A stretch of 64,000 bases of DNA from Spirosoma foliorum. GTDB lineage: Bacteria; Bacteroidota; Bacteroidia; Cytophagales; Spirosomataceae. The stretch lies in contig NZ_CP059732.1 in the NCBI RefSeq assembly GCF_014117325.1, forward strand, positions 4,973,001 to 5,037,000. The letters are read 5' to 3'. Positions 35,901 through 43,669 of the stretch are shown here, piece after piece. The first letter of the stretch is position 1; every line of letters begins with the position of its first letter. The position numbers and the translations under genes were made by a program. The notes beneath the pieces are model-generated. The model saw only the letters and a program-made list of their open reading frames with translations. It did not search any database and was not told the origin of the DNA.

Positions 35901-36418
35901 CAAAGGCTATCTTCGAGAAAGTGTATGAGCAAACGTACGATACGAGTGGACTAACGCTGTTTTATGAGCGTAAAGGGCCAAAAGAAGTAACCTGTAAAGG
36001 TGCCCTCATGCAACCCGCTAACAGCCGTCCGGTCGATACGGAAGCAATCAACTATGTATATCCGGCAACTTTCAACGACGAGTTTCCGGCCCTGACCTAT
36101 GCTGATCTTCGGAAGCCCGAAGTGATCGACTCGTTGCTGAAAGAGACCAATGCGTTTATTGATTTCTTCTTTGCTATCAACCAACAGTTCAGTTTCGTTC
36201 GGAATTTGAACGTATCGGCGCGATCGTTGGTGATTGCCCAGCAGGAATTACGAACGCATCTGGATACATCGCTCATGGATGGTATTCAACGAAAAGAAGG
36301 TGATGTAGCGGCCGAATACAGTGGCATGACCGATGCTCTCGGTGCTCCCATTGAGGAAACCTTGTTTTTTTACCCGCTCATTGGCGCGATCAATAAATTG
36401 GCCAACGCGCTGGCATAA
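32984..36418 (+). CDS. Large Hsp70/actin-fold ATPase with a novel N-terminal half (SrfB-like?)
   Basis: A 1144-residue protein from the ATG at 32984. Residues 1 to about 590 match nothing I recognise. They begin MPTTFSLHNPTPGLHWYV and contain tyrosine- and arginine-rich stretches and several beta-strand blocks. The ATPase core then starts: phosphate-1 SVDFGTTNTHVEY with D592, phosphate-2 NVDIGGGTSDVVVYE with D807, and the adenosine loop FSGTGSK at about G953. Spacing between the loops is wider than in DnaK, leaving room for insertions. The last 130 residues are helical. Size and layout recall the SrfB virulence-protein family, but identity is not established. No signal peptide, so cytosolic. 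Confidence 0.8.
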   Translation: MPTTFSLHNPTPGLHWYVSKPLGTDQIAAIRDPQGGQTVKQPTSIPSPFARMDLVRSAFLNLALKPDLSGTMNDQRIVSDALDVGELFFNYDKLKTYITITPFDVHTDLNRLRQSTNQGHKRLGDALKLFLDQDAPEYNFGDINRLFVLSYRGRVIGGTSPKTLFFSSGNDLSWVDVSMGNDRLFDASVCPLHQRDIEYQKFWYAIKQFMPNFRDRFREVDDYLNRSRSLLQQQNPAMFYEHIESHNGQPLLTREKFDQDFDELTTGPGDIVEVLGFPLRKKKSDARAIDKVSDFIIKSDKYARLNPSQPRPMALQNRFFRQFMYVPQAQWNSNTPVPYYARESWRDNQRPLPGQPGNYPWLTVSDLLEPYLIRLPFPTDRGRFFDGNLQTPATDKGFLLPLKKDFFDFFDVDDLLMGRVRLKMTPQAGGINVTLDIPVTAPNQPGNQFVTFERLYSQTAGSSGTPNEITNEGIIIENSFTVNIYPFVRSGAVTVPADYRVQLIESGFDSQNQYELTYFGQKENTEVQVESKHQRTVRQQNTDGSSVYYVLRQEFDYLQTNIRGDGREMNGILIPRWQLYNGGSKQFEFSVDFGTTNTHVEYKVDGGSPRPFDVAELTPQVATLVAPAQYNPALFELFLLYDLEFVPPTIGPSRPDNFPTRTAIAEPMNLSFNQQTQALADFNIPFYVERQPAGSNRITTNLKWAKTSDQTERRVEAFLEELLMLIKNKVLTEGGNLAQTTVYWFFPASMTPGRVSQLRADWQLLYDRYIGGAQGRLREVSESVAPFYYYKQNPTLSASARPVINVDIGGGTSDVVVYERNEPKLLTSFRFAGNAIYGDAFSEYGAASHNGFVRKYADRIQTLLDSQSLGNLSDNNRRILDTNRSEDIMAFWFSIEKSNDVKAKSMLSFNGILAKDEDLKIVFVLFYSALLYHVARLMKHKNISLPGAITFSGTGSKLLTIISSDDQMLGKLAKAIFEKVYEQTYDTSGLTLFYERKGPKEVTCKGALMQPANSRPVDTEAINYVYPATFNDEFPALTYADLRKPEVIDSLLKETNAFIDFFFAINQQFSFVRNLNVSARSLVIAQQELRTHLDTSLMDGIQRKEGDVAAEYSGMTDALGAPIEETLFFYPLIGAINKLANALA

Positions 36419-36459
36419 TTGGCTAGTCAAAAATTGTCAGGAGTTGTCAGATCTAGAAT

Positions 36460-36536
36460 TAGATTCACCGGGTTAAAACCCGGCGCACTACAATCAAATT
36501 GGTTGGCTTGCGCCAGGTTTTAACTCGGTGAATCTA
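36460..36536. repeat. Imperfect 28-bp inverted repeat
   Basis: tagattcaccgggtta... (36460-36487) and its complement at 36509-36536 with a few mismatches. The gttttaaccc core also appears at about 62598. Confidence 0.65.
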
Positions 36537-36571
36537 AACAGCCTAAACAACCAGCTACTTAACCTTCTTTT

Positions 36572-37894
36572 ATGCTAAGACTATCTTGTATAAGCCTCTT
36601 CGCTTTACTCACATCAACCTCCTTCGCCCAGAACGTCAACCAGTCGGCGGTTGATACGATGACGAAAGATGTAGCGATTGCTGTATTTGCCAAGATCAAT
36701 CAGCCGAAGGCTCAGGAAATTTATACTCAACTGCGCAACTGTGGCGATGGTTGTGATCCACAAACGATTATTCGTACGGTGGGCAGTTGGGACCAGGTTG
36801 GCGCCAAAATGCAGGAGTTGAGTGAGTTGAAAAATACCGCTGCTTTTGCTACCATGTCGCCCGAGGAGGCCAATGCAGCCATTCGGAAACAACTGGTCAC
36901 TTTCTACACTCGTTACAAAACAGATAACAATTATGGCAAGCCGCTTAGCTCAGCCATTCAGGCTCAGATTCTAGTTAAAATTGATCGGATGCTGCCGCCA
37001 GCCATAGCAACTGAACCAGCATCAACGGTTTCGGACAGTTCGGCTGATACGCAGACCACACCAGCAGACGAGACAGATATAGACCCTGCAGCGTTTCACC
37101 AAAGTCAATTGGAAAGTCGGACTAAAGAGGCTGAAGCAAAACAACTCTGGATGATGATCGTAGGGGGTGTTGTTGGATTGCTGGTTGGTGCGGGAGCCAT
37201 TTATTTATTGCTCTATCGGGCAGCACAGGCCGAAATCAAAGCGTTACTGGATGAAAACAATCAGTTAACAAATTCGCTAGAATCGGCCCGCCGAGCGGCT
37301 AAACCCGGAAATGAAGCCAATTCTGTACGAGTCGATTACCGGCAGAAGGCGGATGCCTATGATAAGCTTGTTACCGAACTGGATACCGACAATCCATTGC
37401 TGGCCATCCGGCAGTTAAAACAGCAACTGACTAAACCAACGCCGAAATCAGTGCCAATTTCTCGATCTGGCGAGCCCAAAATTGAGCCTACTACAACACC
37501 TGAACCTATACAGATCCAGCAGCAAATACCCGTTATTCAGGCACCCGAACCAGCACCAATGCCACCCCGTTCGGAGGTATTTTACTTTCCCCCACCCGAT
37601 CCAAACGGGCAGTTCGATTTATCTCAGAAATCAGATATACTCTCGCCCGAATCCGCTTATCGGTTCAGTGTCAGTGCCGACAATCCATCGGTAGCCTCAT
37701 TCCGATTCGAAGCTGAACCCGGTCGTGTAGCCCGCTTTCTGACGTATCGGAATTACATGATTGAGCCGGCTTGCGAAAGCGAAAATAGCTACACAACTAC
37801 GCATACCCGAATTGCCATGCGTCGGGATGGGCAGGCCATTCTCGACAATGGTGTCTGGCGTGTGAAAACAAAGGCACTTATTCGGTACGAGTAG
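36572..37894 (+). CDS. Membrane-anchored coiled-coil protein of the cluster
   Basis: A 440-residue protein. A signal peptide (to SFAQ, 20) leads a helical exported domain with two cysteines in RNCGDGCDP (56-63), likely a disulfide. One membrane span (192-215, LWMMIVGGVVGLLVGAGAIY) follows, then a short coiled coil (216-240), a proline/glutamine-rich linker, and a beta-rich C-terminal domain (330-440) with FYFPPPDPNGQF and RFEAEPGRVARFLTYR. The topology puts the C-terminal domain in the cytosol, where it could contact the tubulin- and Hsp70-like proteins. Confidence 0.75.
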   Translation: MLRLSCISLFALLTSTSFAQNVNQSAVDTMTKDVAIAVFAKINQPKAQEIYTQLRNCGDGCDPQTIIRTVGSWDQVGAKMQELSELKNTAAFATMSPEEANAAIRKQLVTFYTRYKTDNNYGKPLSSAIQAQILVKIDRMLPPAIATEPASTVSDSSADTQTTPADETDIDPAAFHQSQLESRTKEAEAKQLWMMIVGGVVGLLVGAGAIYLLLYRAAQAEIKALLDENNQLTNSLESARRAAKPGNEANSVRVDYRQKADAYDKLVTELDTDNPLLAIRQLKQQLTKPTPKSVPISRSGEPKIEPTTTPEPIQIQQQIPVIQAPEPAPMPPRSEVFYFPPPDPNGQFDLSQKSDILSPESAYRFSVSADNPSVASFRFEAEPGRVARFLTYRNYMIEPACESENSYTTTHTRIAMRRDGQAILDNGVWRVKTKALIRYE

Positions 37895-37967
37895 CCACCG
37901 TGATAGTAGTACTATTTTTGACAGGATTAACAGCCGCACCGACACTTCGGATAAAATGGAAATTTCT

Positions 37968-38074
37968 GTGGTGTCAGGTGCTAACACCTGACACCTTAGG
38001 TTTCTCAAAACCTATCGGTGTGAACAATAGGTTTTGAGAAACCTAAGGTGTCGGCTTCTTAAAGCCGACATCAC
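37968..38074. repeat. Composite palindrome, family C, copy 2
   Basis: Same three-part order as 14281-14388: gtgtcaggtgctaacacctgacac, then ttaggtttctcaaaaccta with taggttttgagaaaccta, then gtgtcggctt with aagccgac. Here it lies between tandem genes. Confidence 0.8.
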
Positions 38075-38140
38075 AACCAATCCTGTCAAAAAAATATAAC
38101 GCAAGGCGTCGTGTCCAGCCCTGTCATTCGTTAGATAGTC

Positions 38141-38743
38141 ATGAAAACCACACATGTTCGCTCAATCGCCATACGGCTCGCTATATCCTTATGTCTTTTC
38201 GCCACCGTACTCTATCTCTCAGGGTGTTCGGGCTGCTCTCGATCGGGTAGTCACCAACCACGAAAGAAAAAAGGTACGAAGACGGAACAGCCGATGAGCC
38301 AGACAGCCCAAGCCGAAACACCAGCGCCTAAACCAACGCTAACCCAGATAGGAAGTGGGCCAACCGAAGTGGCGATGGAAAAAGAAAAGGGCGTTTACAA
38401 GGTACCGGTAATTATCAATGGGCATCCCATGAAATTCATTCTGGACACGGGTGCCAGCCTAATTTCGATTTCATCGACGGAAGCCGAATTCATGATGAAG
38501 CAGGGCACCATTACCGAAGCCGATATTGTAGGGCAATCGCGTTTTGAAGACGCCAACGGCGACCTATCTCCCGGTGATATCATTCGGCTAAAGTCCGTGC
38601 AAATTGGCGACCGGGTCCTTGAAAACGTGAACGCTAACGTAGTGCGAAGTACTAAAGCCCCTTTGTTGCTTGGTCAGTCGGCCTTGTCGAAATTTGGTAA
38701 AATCTCTGTGGATTATCGGCGAAATGTAGTAACATTCGATTGA
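38141..38743 (+). CDS. Retropepsin-like aspartic protease lipoprotein
   Basis: A 200-residue lipoprotein (lipobox LSGC, Cys29) with a charged linker to about residue 80 and a single clan AA aspartic protease domain. The catalytic motif is D102-T-G-A in KFILDTGASLISIS; the second flap-proximal ILGQSALSKF-like block reads LLLGQSALSKFGKI. Such single-domain proteases act as homodimers. Its target could be another envelope protein of the cluster (inference). Confidence 0.88.
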   Translation: MKTTHVRSIAIRLAISLCLFATVLYLSGCSGCSRSGSHQPRKKKGTKTEQPMSQTAQAETPAPKPTLTQIGSGPTEVAMEKEKGVYKVPVIINGHPMKFILDTGASLISISSTEAEFMMKQGTITEADIVGQSRFEDANGDLSPGDIIRLKSVQIGDRVLENVNANVVRSTKAPLLLGQSALSKFGKISVDYRRNVVTFD

Positions 38744-38812
38744 TATTAAATGACGAAAGCCGACTAGTTGAGTCAATTAAATGATGGCATTACCCCGGTC
38801 ACGTTGGCAACT

Positions 38813-39550
38813 ATGAGCAAAAAACTAGTCGATTATGTAAAGTCGGTGTTTTCATCGTTCGGATTGTTTGTTGCCCGACGGTACCCCAATGCCATAACTG
38901 GTCACGAACTACCGTATGATTTGAAAGTCATTGTTCGGAACGAAAATCCGGTCTGTTTCGATATTGGCGCCAATCGTGGGCAAACGATTCAACTATTTCA
39001 GGACTGTTTTCGTGACCCGATTATTCACTCATTTGAGCCGTCATCTGCTACCTTTGCAACACTGGCAAGTCAATCGTTCGGGTCAAGGGTGCAACTTCAT
39101 CAGCTCGCCCTGGGCGAACAGATCGGAGTGGCCGAGTTTCGCAACTACGCCCAATCGGAACTAAGTTCATTTCTGCCCGTAAACCCTGACCGATCGGAAA
39201 ATATATTTGCGGAAGAAAAGCTGATGCTGACCGAATCGGTTCAGGTAAACACGCTGGACAATTTTTGTTCGGATCGGGGCATCGAACAGATTGACTTACT
39301 AAAAATTGATACGCAGGGTTTTGAGCTTCCCGGACTCCGTGGAGGAGCTAATTTGTTTCGAAACAAACGAATTGGGGCCGTTATGCTGGAACTGAACTTT
39401 GCATCTTTGTACGAAGGACAGTCTGATCCACTGGAGATTCTGGTGCTCATGCGCGACCACAACATGCGTTTAGTTGATTATTATGAAAAAGAACGGGCGC
39501 ATGGCCTAGAACTTTCCTGGACAACTGCCCTGTTTATGCGTTATCCTTAA
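38813..39550 (+). CDS. FkbM-family methyltransferase
   Basis: SAM-dependent methyltransferase (245 aa from the ATG at 38813; a TTG at 38768 would add 15 residues). The SAM loop is VCFDIGANRGQT, the acidic motif is IHSFEPSSATF, and the FkbM blocks VNTLDNFCSDRGIEQIDLLKID and GFELPGLRGG follow. Members methylate sugars or glycolipids, often in surface polysaccharide or glycosylation loci. It may be a passenger rather than a part of the surrounding cluster. Confidence 0.88.
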   Translation: MSKKLVDYVKSVFSSFGLFVARRYPNAITGHELPYDLKVIVRNENPVCFDIGANRGQTIQLFQDCFRDPIIHSFEPSSATFATLASQSFGSRVQLHQLALGEQIGVAEFRNYAQSELSSFLPVNPDRSENIFAEEKLMLTESVQVNTLDNFCSDRGIEQIDLLKIDTQGFELPGLRGGANLFRNKRIGAVMLELNFASLYEGQSDPLEILVLMRDHNMRLVDYYEKERAHGLELSWTTALFMRYP

Positions 39551-39588
39551 AACATTGACTTTACCCGTAAAACCTGACGCGCTACCTA

Positions 39589-40986
39589 ATGACTGAAACC
39601 GAACTGACCGACCGACTTCGTGAAGCCATTGTTCTCGACGGGCCCGACGTTTGGCGAACTAACGGCTATCTTCAGGATGCACAACAGGCAGGCCTTTCGT
39701 TGACCGATGCACTCAAACGAGCGAACGAAATAAGCCAGGAAGTTGCCAATAACAGCTTACTGTTTCAAAACATACAGGCCCGGATTGCCCGGTTAGCGCA
39801 GCCCTCGCGCGCCCACCTGATCGAGCAGGATTTAAGTCAGATTATTAACGCTGCCACCTCGCTAAAACTCTCTCCCGACTTCGTCCGAAATCGGTGGGTA
39901 CCGCTTGTATTACAACGAATTACTTCCAGTGCTGCGCCAAAAGCACCCGAAGCACCCATTGTTGTGCCACCTCAACCAGTAGCTCCTCCGGTTGAAATTC
40001 CTGACAAGTTTGAAGAATTAATTGAAAGCGAACCTGAACCTACCCAACCTGAGCCTCAAAAAATTACAGTACGGGAGCCGGAGCCAGTTTTGCCACCACC
40101 AGTAGTTGTTGAGCAACCTGTTGCGGAACCCGTTTCTACACTCTATGAGCCACCACCACTTGTGCGGTCTTTTACAGCTACCCCAGCCCGCATATACAAG
40201 GGGCAATCAGTAACGCTAGCCTGGGAGGTTGAGAATTTGCTGGCCGTTACAATTGATGATTTGGGCGAAGGGTTATCTCCGAATAATCGGGGCTGGGTCA
40301 AACCATCCAAAAGCACAGATTATACCCTGTTCGACGCCAATAACAATCCCCTCAGCACCGTACGCGTGGAGGTCATGTCGCGCGACCGAAGTGGTGTGTA
40401 TGGGGTACTGTTTGCGATGGCGTTACTCGCGCTTATTTACTGGTTTATTAAAAGCAGTAATGCAAAGACTAGCGAGCCAAAACCAAGGCAAAAAACGGAG
40501 CAGACAACGGGATCACTTCAGACTGATCAGCCGGTAGAGGTCTCAACGGTAAGCCATCAGAAACCGGATAAAGAACCCGAAACGACGGAAGCAACAGATA
40601 CGCCAGCCGAAGCGCCCAGCGATGCTACAGTTGCCTCAACTACGGTTCCGAAAAGCGACGAAAAAACAAGTAGTAAGGCTAAGGATAATACCCCTCCTGC
40701 ATCTGAACCAGAATCCAAACCGACTACTCCAGCCGATGCCCGCCAGGGAAAATATGAGGAGGCTTTTGGCAATAAACCTTACGACAAAGTGGAGCTGGGC
40801 ATGGACGAACACGGCTGGCGACGCGCCCGAAGTCGTGGTCGTTGGGGGTATGTCAATGAGTTCGACGAATGGGTAATCCCGCCCGAATACGAAGCCGTTA
40901 CGCCGTTTCGCGGCAATACAGCCTCCGTATTTCGAAATGGCCAGCTCATGACCATCAACCGAAGTGGCGAGCAGGTGAGGAATTAA
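39589..40986 (+). CDS. Ig-like, single-span, WG-repeat protein
   Basis: A 465-residue multidomain protein. Residues 1-110 form a helical cytosolic-type domain (LTDRLREAIVLDG to IARLAQP), then a Pro/Glu-rich linker (130-190) and an Ig-like domain (RSFTATPARIYKGQSVTLAW to DYTLFDANN). A membrane helix (VYGVLFAMALLALIYWFI, about 270-287) follows, then a Thr/Glu/Lys linker, and a C-terminal WG repeat (SRGRWGYVNEFDEWVIPPEYE). No signal peptide. It ends the collinear run and faces a convergent repeat. Confidence 0.78.
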   Translation: MTETELTDRLREAIVLDGPDVWRTNGYLQDAQQAGLSLTDALKRANEISQEVANNSLLFQNIQARIARLAQPSRAHLIEQDLSQIINAATSLKLSPDFVRNRWVPLVLQRITSSAAPKAPEAPIVVPPQPVAPPVEIPDKFEELIESEPEPTQPEPQKITVREPEPVLPPPVVVEQPVAEPVSTLYEPPPLVRSFTATPARIYKGQSVTLAWEVENLLAVTIDDLGEGLSPNNRGWVKPSKSTDYTLFDANNNPLSTVRVEVMSRDRSGVYGVLFAMALLALIYWFIKSSNAKTSEPKPRQKTEQTTGSLQTDQPVEVSTVSHQKPDKEPETTEATDTPAEAPSDATVASTTVPKSDEKTSSKAKDNTPPASEPESKPTTPADARQGKYEEAFGNKPYDKVELGMDEHGWRRARSRGRWGYVNEFDEWVIPPEYEAVTPFRGNTASVFRNGQLMTINRSGEQVRN

Positions 40987-41081
40987 TTTTAAGTGATTGA
41001 ATGATTGAATGATTGAATGATTGAATGGCTTTCAGACTGTATTTATTCAATCAATCACTCAATCATTCTATCATTCAAAAT
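40987..41081. repeat. Octamer repeat palindrome, copy 2
   Basis: Four exact tandem octamers gattgaat (40995-41026) are matched on the other side by degenerate attcaatc-type octamers (41045-41081). The array lies between convergent genes and overlaps the stop of the minus-strand gene. Confidence 0.8.
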
Positions 41082-41908
41082 CACGGCCCCAGCGTCACGC
41101 TTAGTTTCTGGAAAGAGGTCCAATAGCCGGATGCCATCAGGCCAATTCCATTACCGGGAAACACTTTGAGACTATACGGGCTCGTGCGAATTTCCTGGGC
41201 ATTGATATAAAATCGAAGTATTTCTCCGCTTCGTTTGATCATGAGTCGGTCACGATTTTTCTCAACGGCTACGCCCGGTACGATGTAACGCCCTGATAGA
41301 TAATCGCTGGTTGCTTGCCCATTAATCACCCGGCTCACAGATACTTCGCCTTTTGCGTTCAACGTGAAAGCACAATAATTGAGCGAATCCTGCACACCAA
41401 ACAGTAGTCCGCCCGTAGGGACCTGACCCGAATCGGCCAGCACGTCGACCTTTATAGTGAATATATCCGCTCTATTCAGGTTAATATCTGTAGGCAGTTC
41501 AACGGCGCTAAACGCCACCTGTGTGGTATTTACATTCAGTTTACGAATGTTATAGCGCCCCATACTTACCTGATAATTGTAATCTCCCTTATTACCAGAC
41601 CGCCAACCGTTTCGGCTTGTGGCAAAATCGCCGATAAATGCCGGACGAAAGTCAGGGCTAGCCGGAGCAGACGAGCTGGCAACGGTCGGTTCCAGGCGAT
41701 CGACCGGCTGAACTACGGGCGACGTAGTTGCCGTCGACGGGCTAACGCCAGATGAATTCGTAGTCAACCGGGACGTTGGCCTAAGGGTTACTCGCTGCCA
41801 CTCACTGGAAGCCGAATAAACTGCCGATTTCGCGCGTCGTTCCGTCGACTGTGCAAGGCTTATGACCGATGTCAGGGCTACAAAGCAAATTGTCAGAAAT
41901 AAACGCAT
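41081..41908 (-). CDS. Exported lectin-fold-like protein
   Basis: A 275-residue protein with signal peptide (to LAQS, 20), a Ser/Thr-rich linker (30-90) and a C-terminal beta-sandwich resembling the LamG/DUF1080 fold: FIGDFATSRNGWRSGNKG, VQDSLNYCAFTLN, RLMIKRSGEILRFYINAQE and GNGIGLMASG. It probably binds carbohydrate or protein at the surface. It is the last of three minus-strand genes facing the main cluster. Confidence 0.7.
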   Translation of the reverse strand: MRLFLTICFVALTSVISLAQSTERRAKSAVYSASSEWQRVTLRPTSRLTTNSSGVSPSTATTSPVVQPVDRLEPTVASSSAPASPDFRPAFIGDFATSRNGWRSGNKGDYNYQVSMGRYNIRKLNVNTTQVAFSAVELPTDINLNRADIFTIKVDVLADSGQVPTGGLLFGVQDSLNYCAFTLNAKGEVSVSRVINGQATSDYLSGRYIVPGVAVEKNRDRLMIKRSGEILRFYINAQEIRTSPYSLKVFPGNGIGLMASGYWTSFQKLSVTLGP

Positions 41909-41919
41909 AGGAGAACTAA

Positions 41920-42000
41920 ATTTTGAATGAATGAGTGATAGAATGACCGAATAATCATACTCCAGTTATTCTATCATTCACTCATTCTATCACTCAAAAT
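41920..42000. repeat. Octamer repeat palindrome, copy 3
   Basis: attttgaatgaatgagtgat (from 41920) faces ctatcattcactcattctat (from 41971). The period is eight with units attctatc and attcactc. It lies between tandem minus-strand genes. Confidence 0.7.
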
Positions 42001-43049
42001 TAAAACGAGTACCGTACCACTGCGGTCATTTGTCCTGCCTGAAGGCCAGGCCGAAGCCTAACACCTTGAAATCGTTTGGCTTCTTTTTGAATTTGACTAT
42101 TCCGCAGTCCTTTGATAAATGTCAGAATTACATCCGCAGCCGCCACAACAACAGCCCCTCGGGTAGCCATAAAATAACGATGATGGTGGTCGTTGGCAGT
42201 TTGGTAATAAGGCTCGCCAGCAGTACTATTTTTCTGCTCTTCATAAACAGCATAGGCATCCTGCGCTTTTGTTCGCTCCGATAAGCCATAGGCAATCAGT
42301 CCATAGCACCCTATTGTCAATAACGGCCGGAAACCCACTTTAGGCTTGGGCATCTGCACAAAAATATTCCCGATTCCCGGCGCCACTGCCGACAGTAACG
42401 CCCAGGCTGGCCCAGCATACCGTGTTTTCGGCCGACGAACCGAATCAGTCACAACAGCCAGCGGAGCCTCACTGACTGACTGAACGGCTGGTACAGTTTG
42501 CGAGACTGGTGGTTGAAGGTTTGGCGTTGAAACCGCTACCGAAGCCGGTGGTTGCGTAGGTGTTGGTGATGTAGTCGCAACAGGCGGTGTCGTAGCAACA
42601 GGGGCAACTTTAGCAGGCTCTTTGTTTACGCTATCTGAAGCAAAAATAGAGGGTTTCGGGTGTGTTACCTGAGTTGAGCGCTCTGCTGTTGCAGGACGCG
42701 AAGCAACCAACGGAACGCTCGCCCGTACGAGAACTTTTGCCTGAATCTCTTCATTGAGCGAGTAGCCGTTGGCCAATGCATCCCAGATAATCCGTCGATC
42801 CGAACCCGCCGTAATTCGGATACCTATATCACCCCGCACAAATTCGGGTAGAATATGCAAGTTACCTCGTAAACGACTCTGCACTTCAAAATAAAGGGAA
42901 TCGCCAGGGCGGGCAACAATCAGATCATAGCGAATTTCGAGTTGCGAGGAATCGACAACATGAATCCGAACATTACGGACGCGCTCCTGTGCCTGGCCTG
43001 GCAAAACCAGAAAGAGACAAAAAACGAAAAGGAGAACTAGACGCATCAT
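42000..43049 (-). CDS. Exported protein with Ig-like N-terminus and DUF5683-like membrane C-terminus
   Basis: A 349-residue protein. Signal peptide to GQAQ (21), then a beta-domain (VRIHVVDSSQLEIRYDLIVARPGDSLYFEV) like those of Bacteroidota outer-envelope proteins, a Pro/Thr/Val-rich linker (130-205), and a C-terminal part with two membrane-like helices (WALLSAVAPGIGNIFVQ and VVVAAADVILTFIKG) reminiscent of DUF5683. The PKD gene lies three bases upstream, so the two are cotranscribed. Confidence 0.7.
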   Translation of the reverse strand: MMRLVLLFVFCLFLVLPGQAQERVRNVRIHVVDSSQLEIRYDLIVARPGDSLYFEVQSRLRGNLHILPEFVRGDIGIRITAGSDRRIIWDALANGYSLNEEIQAKVLVRASVPLVASRPATAERSTQVTHPKPSIFASDSVNKEPAKVAPVATTPPVATTSPTPTQPPASVAVSTPNLQPPVSQTVPAVQSVSEAPLAVVTDSVRRPKTRYAGPAWALLSAVAPGIGNIFVQMPKPKVGFRPLLTIGCYGLIAYGLSERTKAQDAYAVYEEQKNSTAGEPYYQTANDHHHRYFMATRGAVVVAAADVILTFIKGLRNSQIQKEAKRFQGVRLRPGLQAGQMTAVVRYSF

Positions 43050-43052
43050 GAG

Positions 43053-43388
43053 TTAATTGCTGACAGTAATTTGGCGGGTCGTCGTGAATTTATCATCGCA
43101 CGAATTGGCAATCGTGAGCGTGATCGTATAGGTACCGGGTTGATCGTACGTATACGTTACACGGGTTCCAACGCGAGTCTTACCTTTATTATCGCCGGGG
43201 TCCCAGCCAACAACACCGATGTCGCCCTGCGGATTATCCAAAAAAAAGGTGACGTCTAAATGCCCAATCGAGTACCCAATCGATGACGACGGTTTGGCAC
43301 AGACGGGAAAGTTTTTTTTCGTTAAATCAAAGGGTTCACAAGCCATTGTGGCCAGCAATACCAACAAATAAATAAAATGCCTTCCCAT
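43053..43388 (-). CDS. Small PKD-domain lipoprotein
   Basis: A 111-residue lipoprotein (lipobox LATMACEPF, Cys17) that consists of one PKD-type beta-sandwich: VGWDPGDNKGKTRVGTRV then YTYDQPGTYTITLTIANSC. Likely surface- or periplasm-exposed and structural. First gene of the three-gene minus-strand unit. Confidence 0.8.
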   Translation of the reverse strand: MGRHFIYLLVLLATMACEPFDLTKKNFPVCAKPSSSIGYSIGHLDVTFFLDNPQGDIGVVGWDPGDNKGKTRVGTRVTYTYDQPGTYTITLTIANSCDDKFTTTRQITVSN

Positions 43389-43488
43389 AGTTATTCACTG
43401 ACACACACCAATGTAAGCAATACTTCCGCAACGACATACCGTCTAATCTGCAAATCCGTTTCCTAAACCGATTGTCAGTTAAAACAGA

Positions 43489-43592
43489 CCGCTGATTTTT
43501 ATGATCATTGAGATTGATTATGAGTTTCGAGTTAACAGATACTAATCACTGTTAACTCATAACCTGATCTTATTCATCATAAAAATCAGCGG
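43489..43592. repeat. Composite palindrome, family B, copy 2
   Basis: Outer arms ccgctgatttttatgat (43489-43505) and atcataaaaatcagcgg (43576-43592) enclose an inner gagttaacag/ctgttaactc hairpin. It lies between divergent genes, as do the other two copies. Confidence 0.8.
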
Positions 43593-43669
43593 GCCATCCT
43601 CAATTATCTATACAGTCGTTAACGGAACCCAACATTTTCGTAAATTTATACAATACATTGCCTAACGCT

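Noticed and set aside
40995..41026. Tandem octamers considered as a CRISPR-like or iteron array
   Set aside because: Units are only eight bases with no spacers, no replication gene is near, and inverted copies face them.
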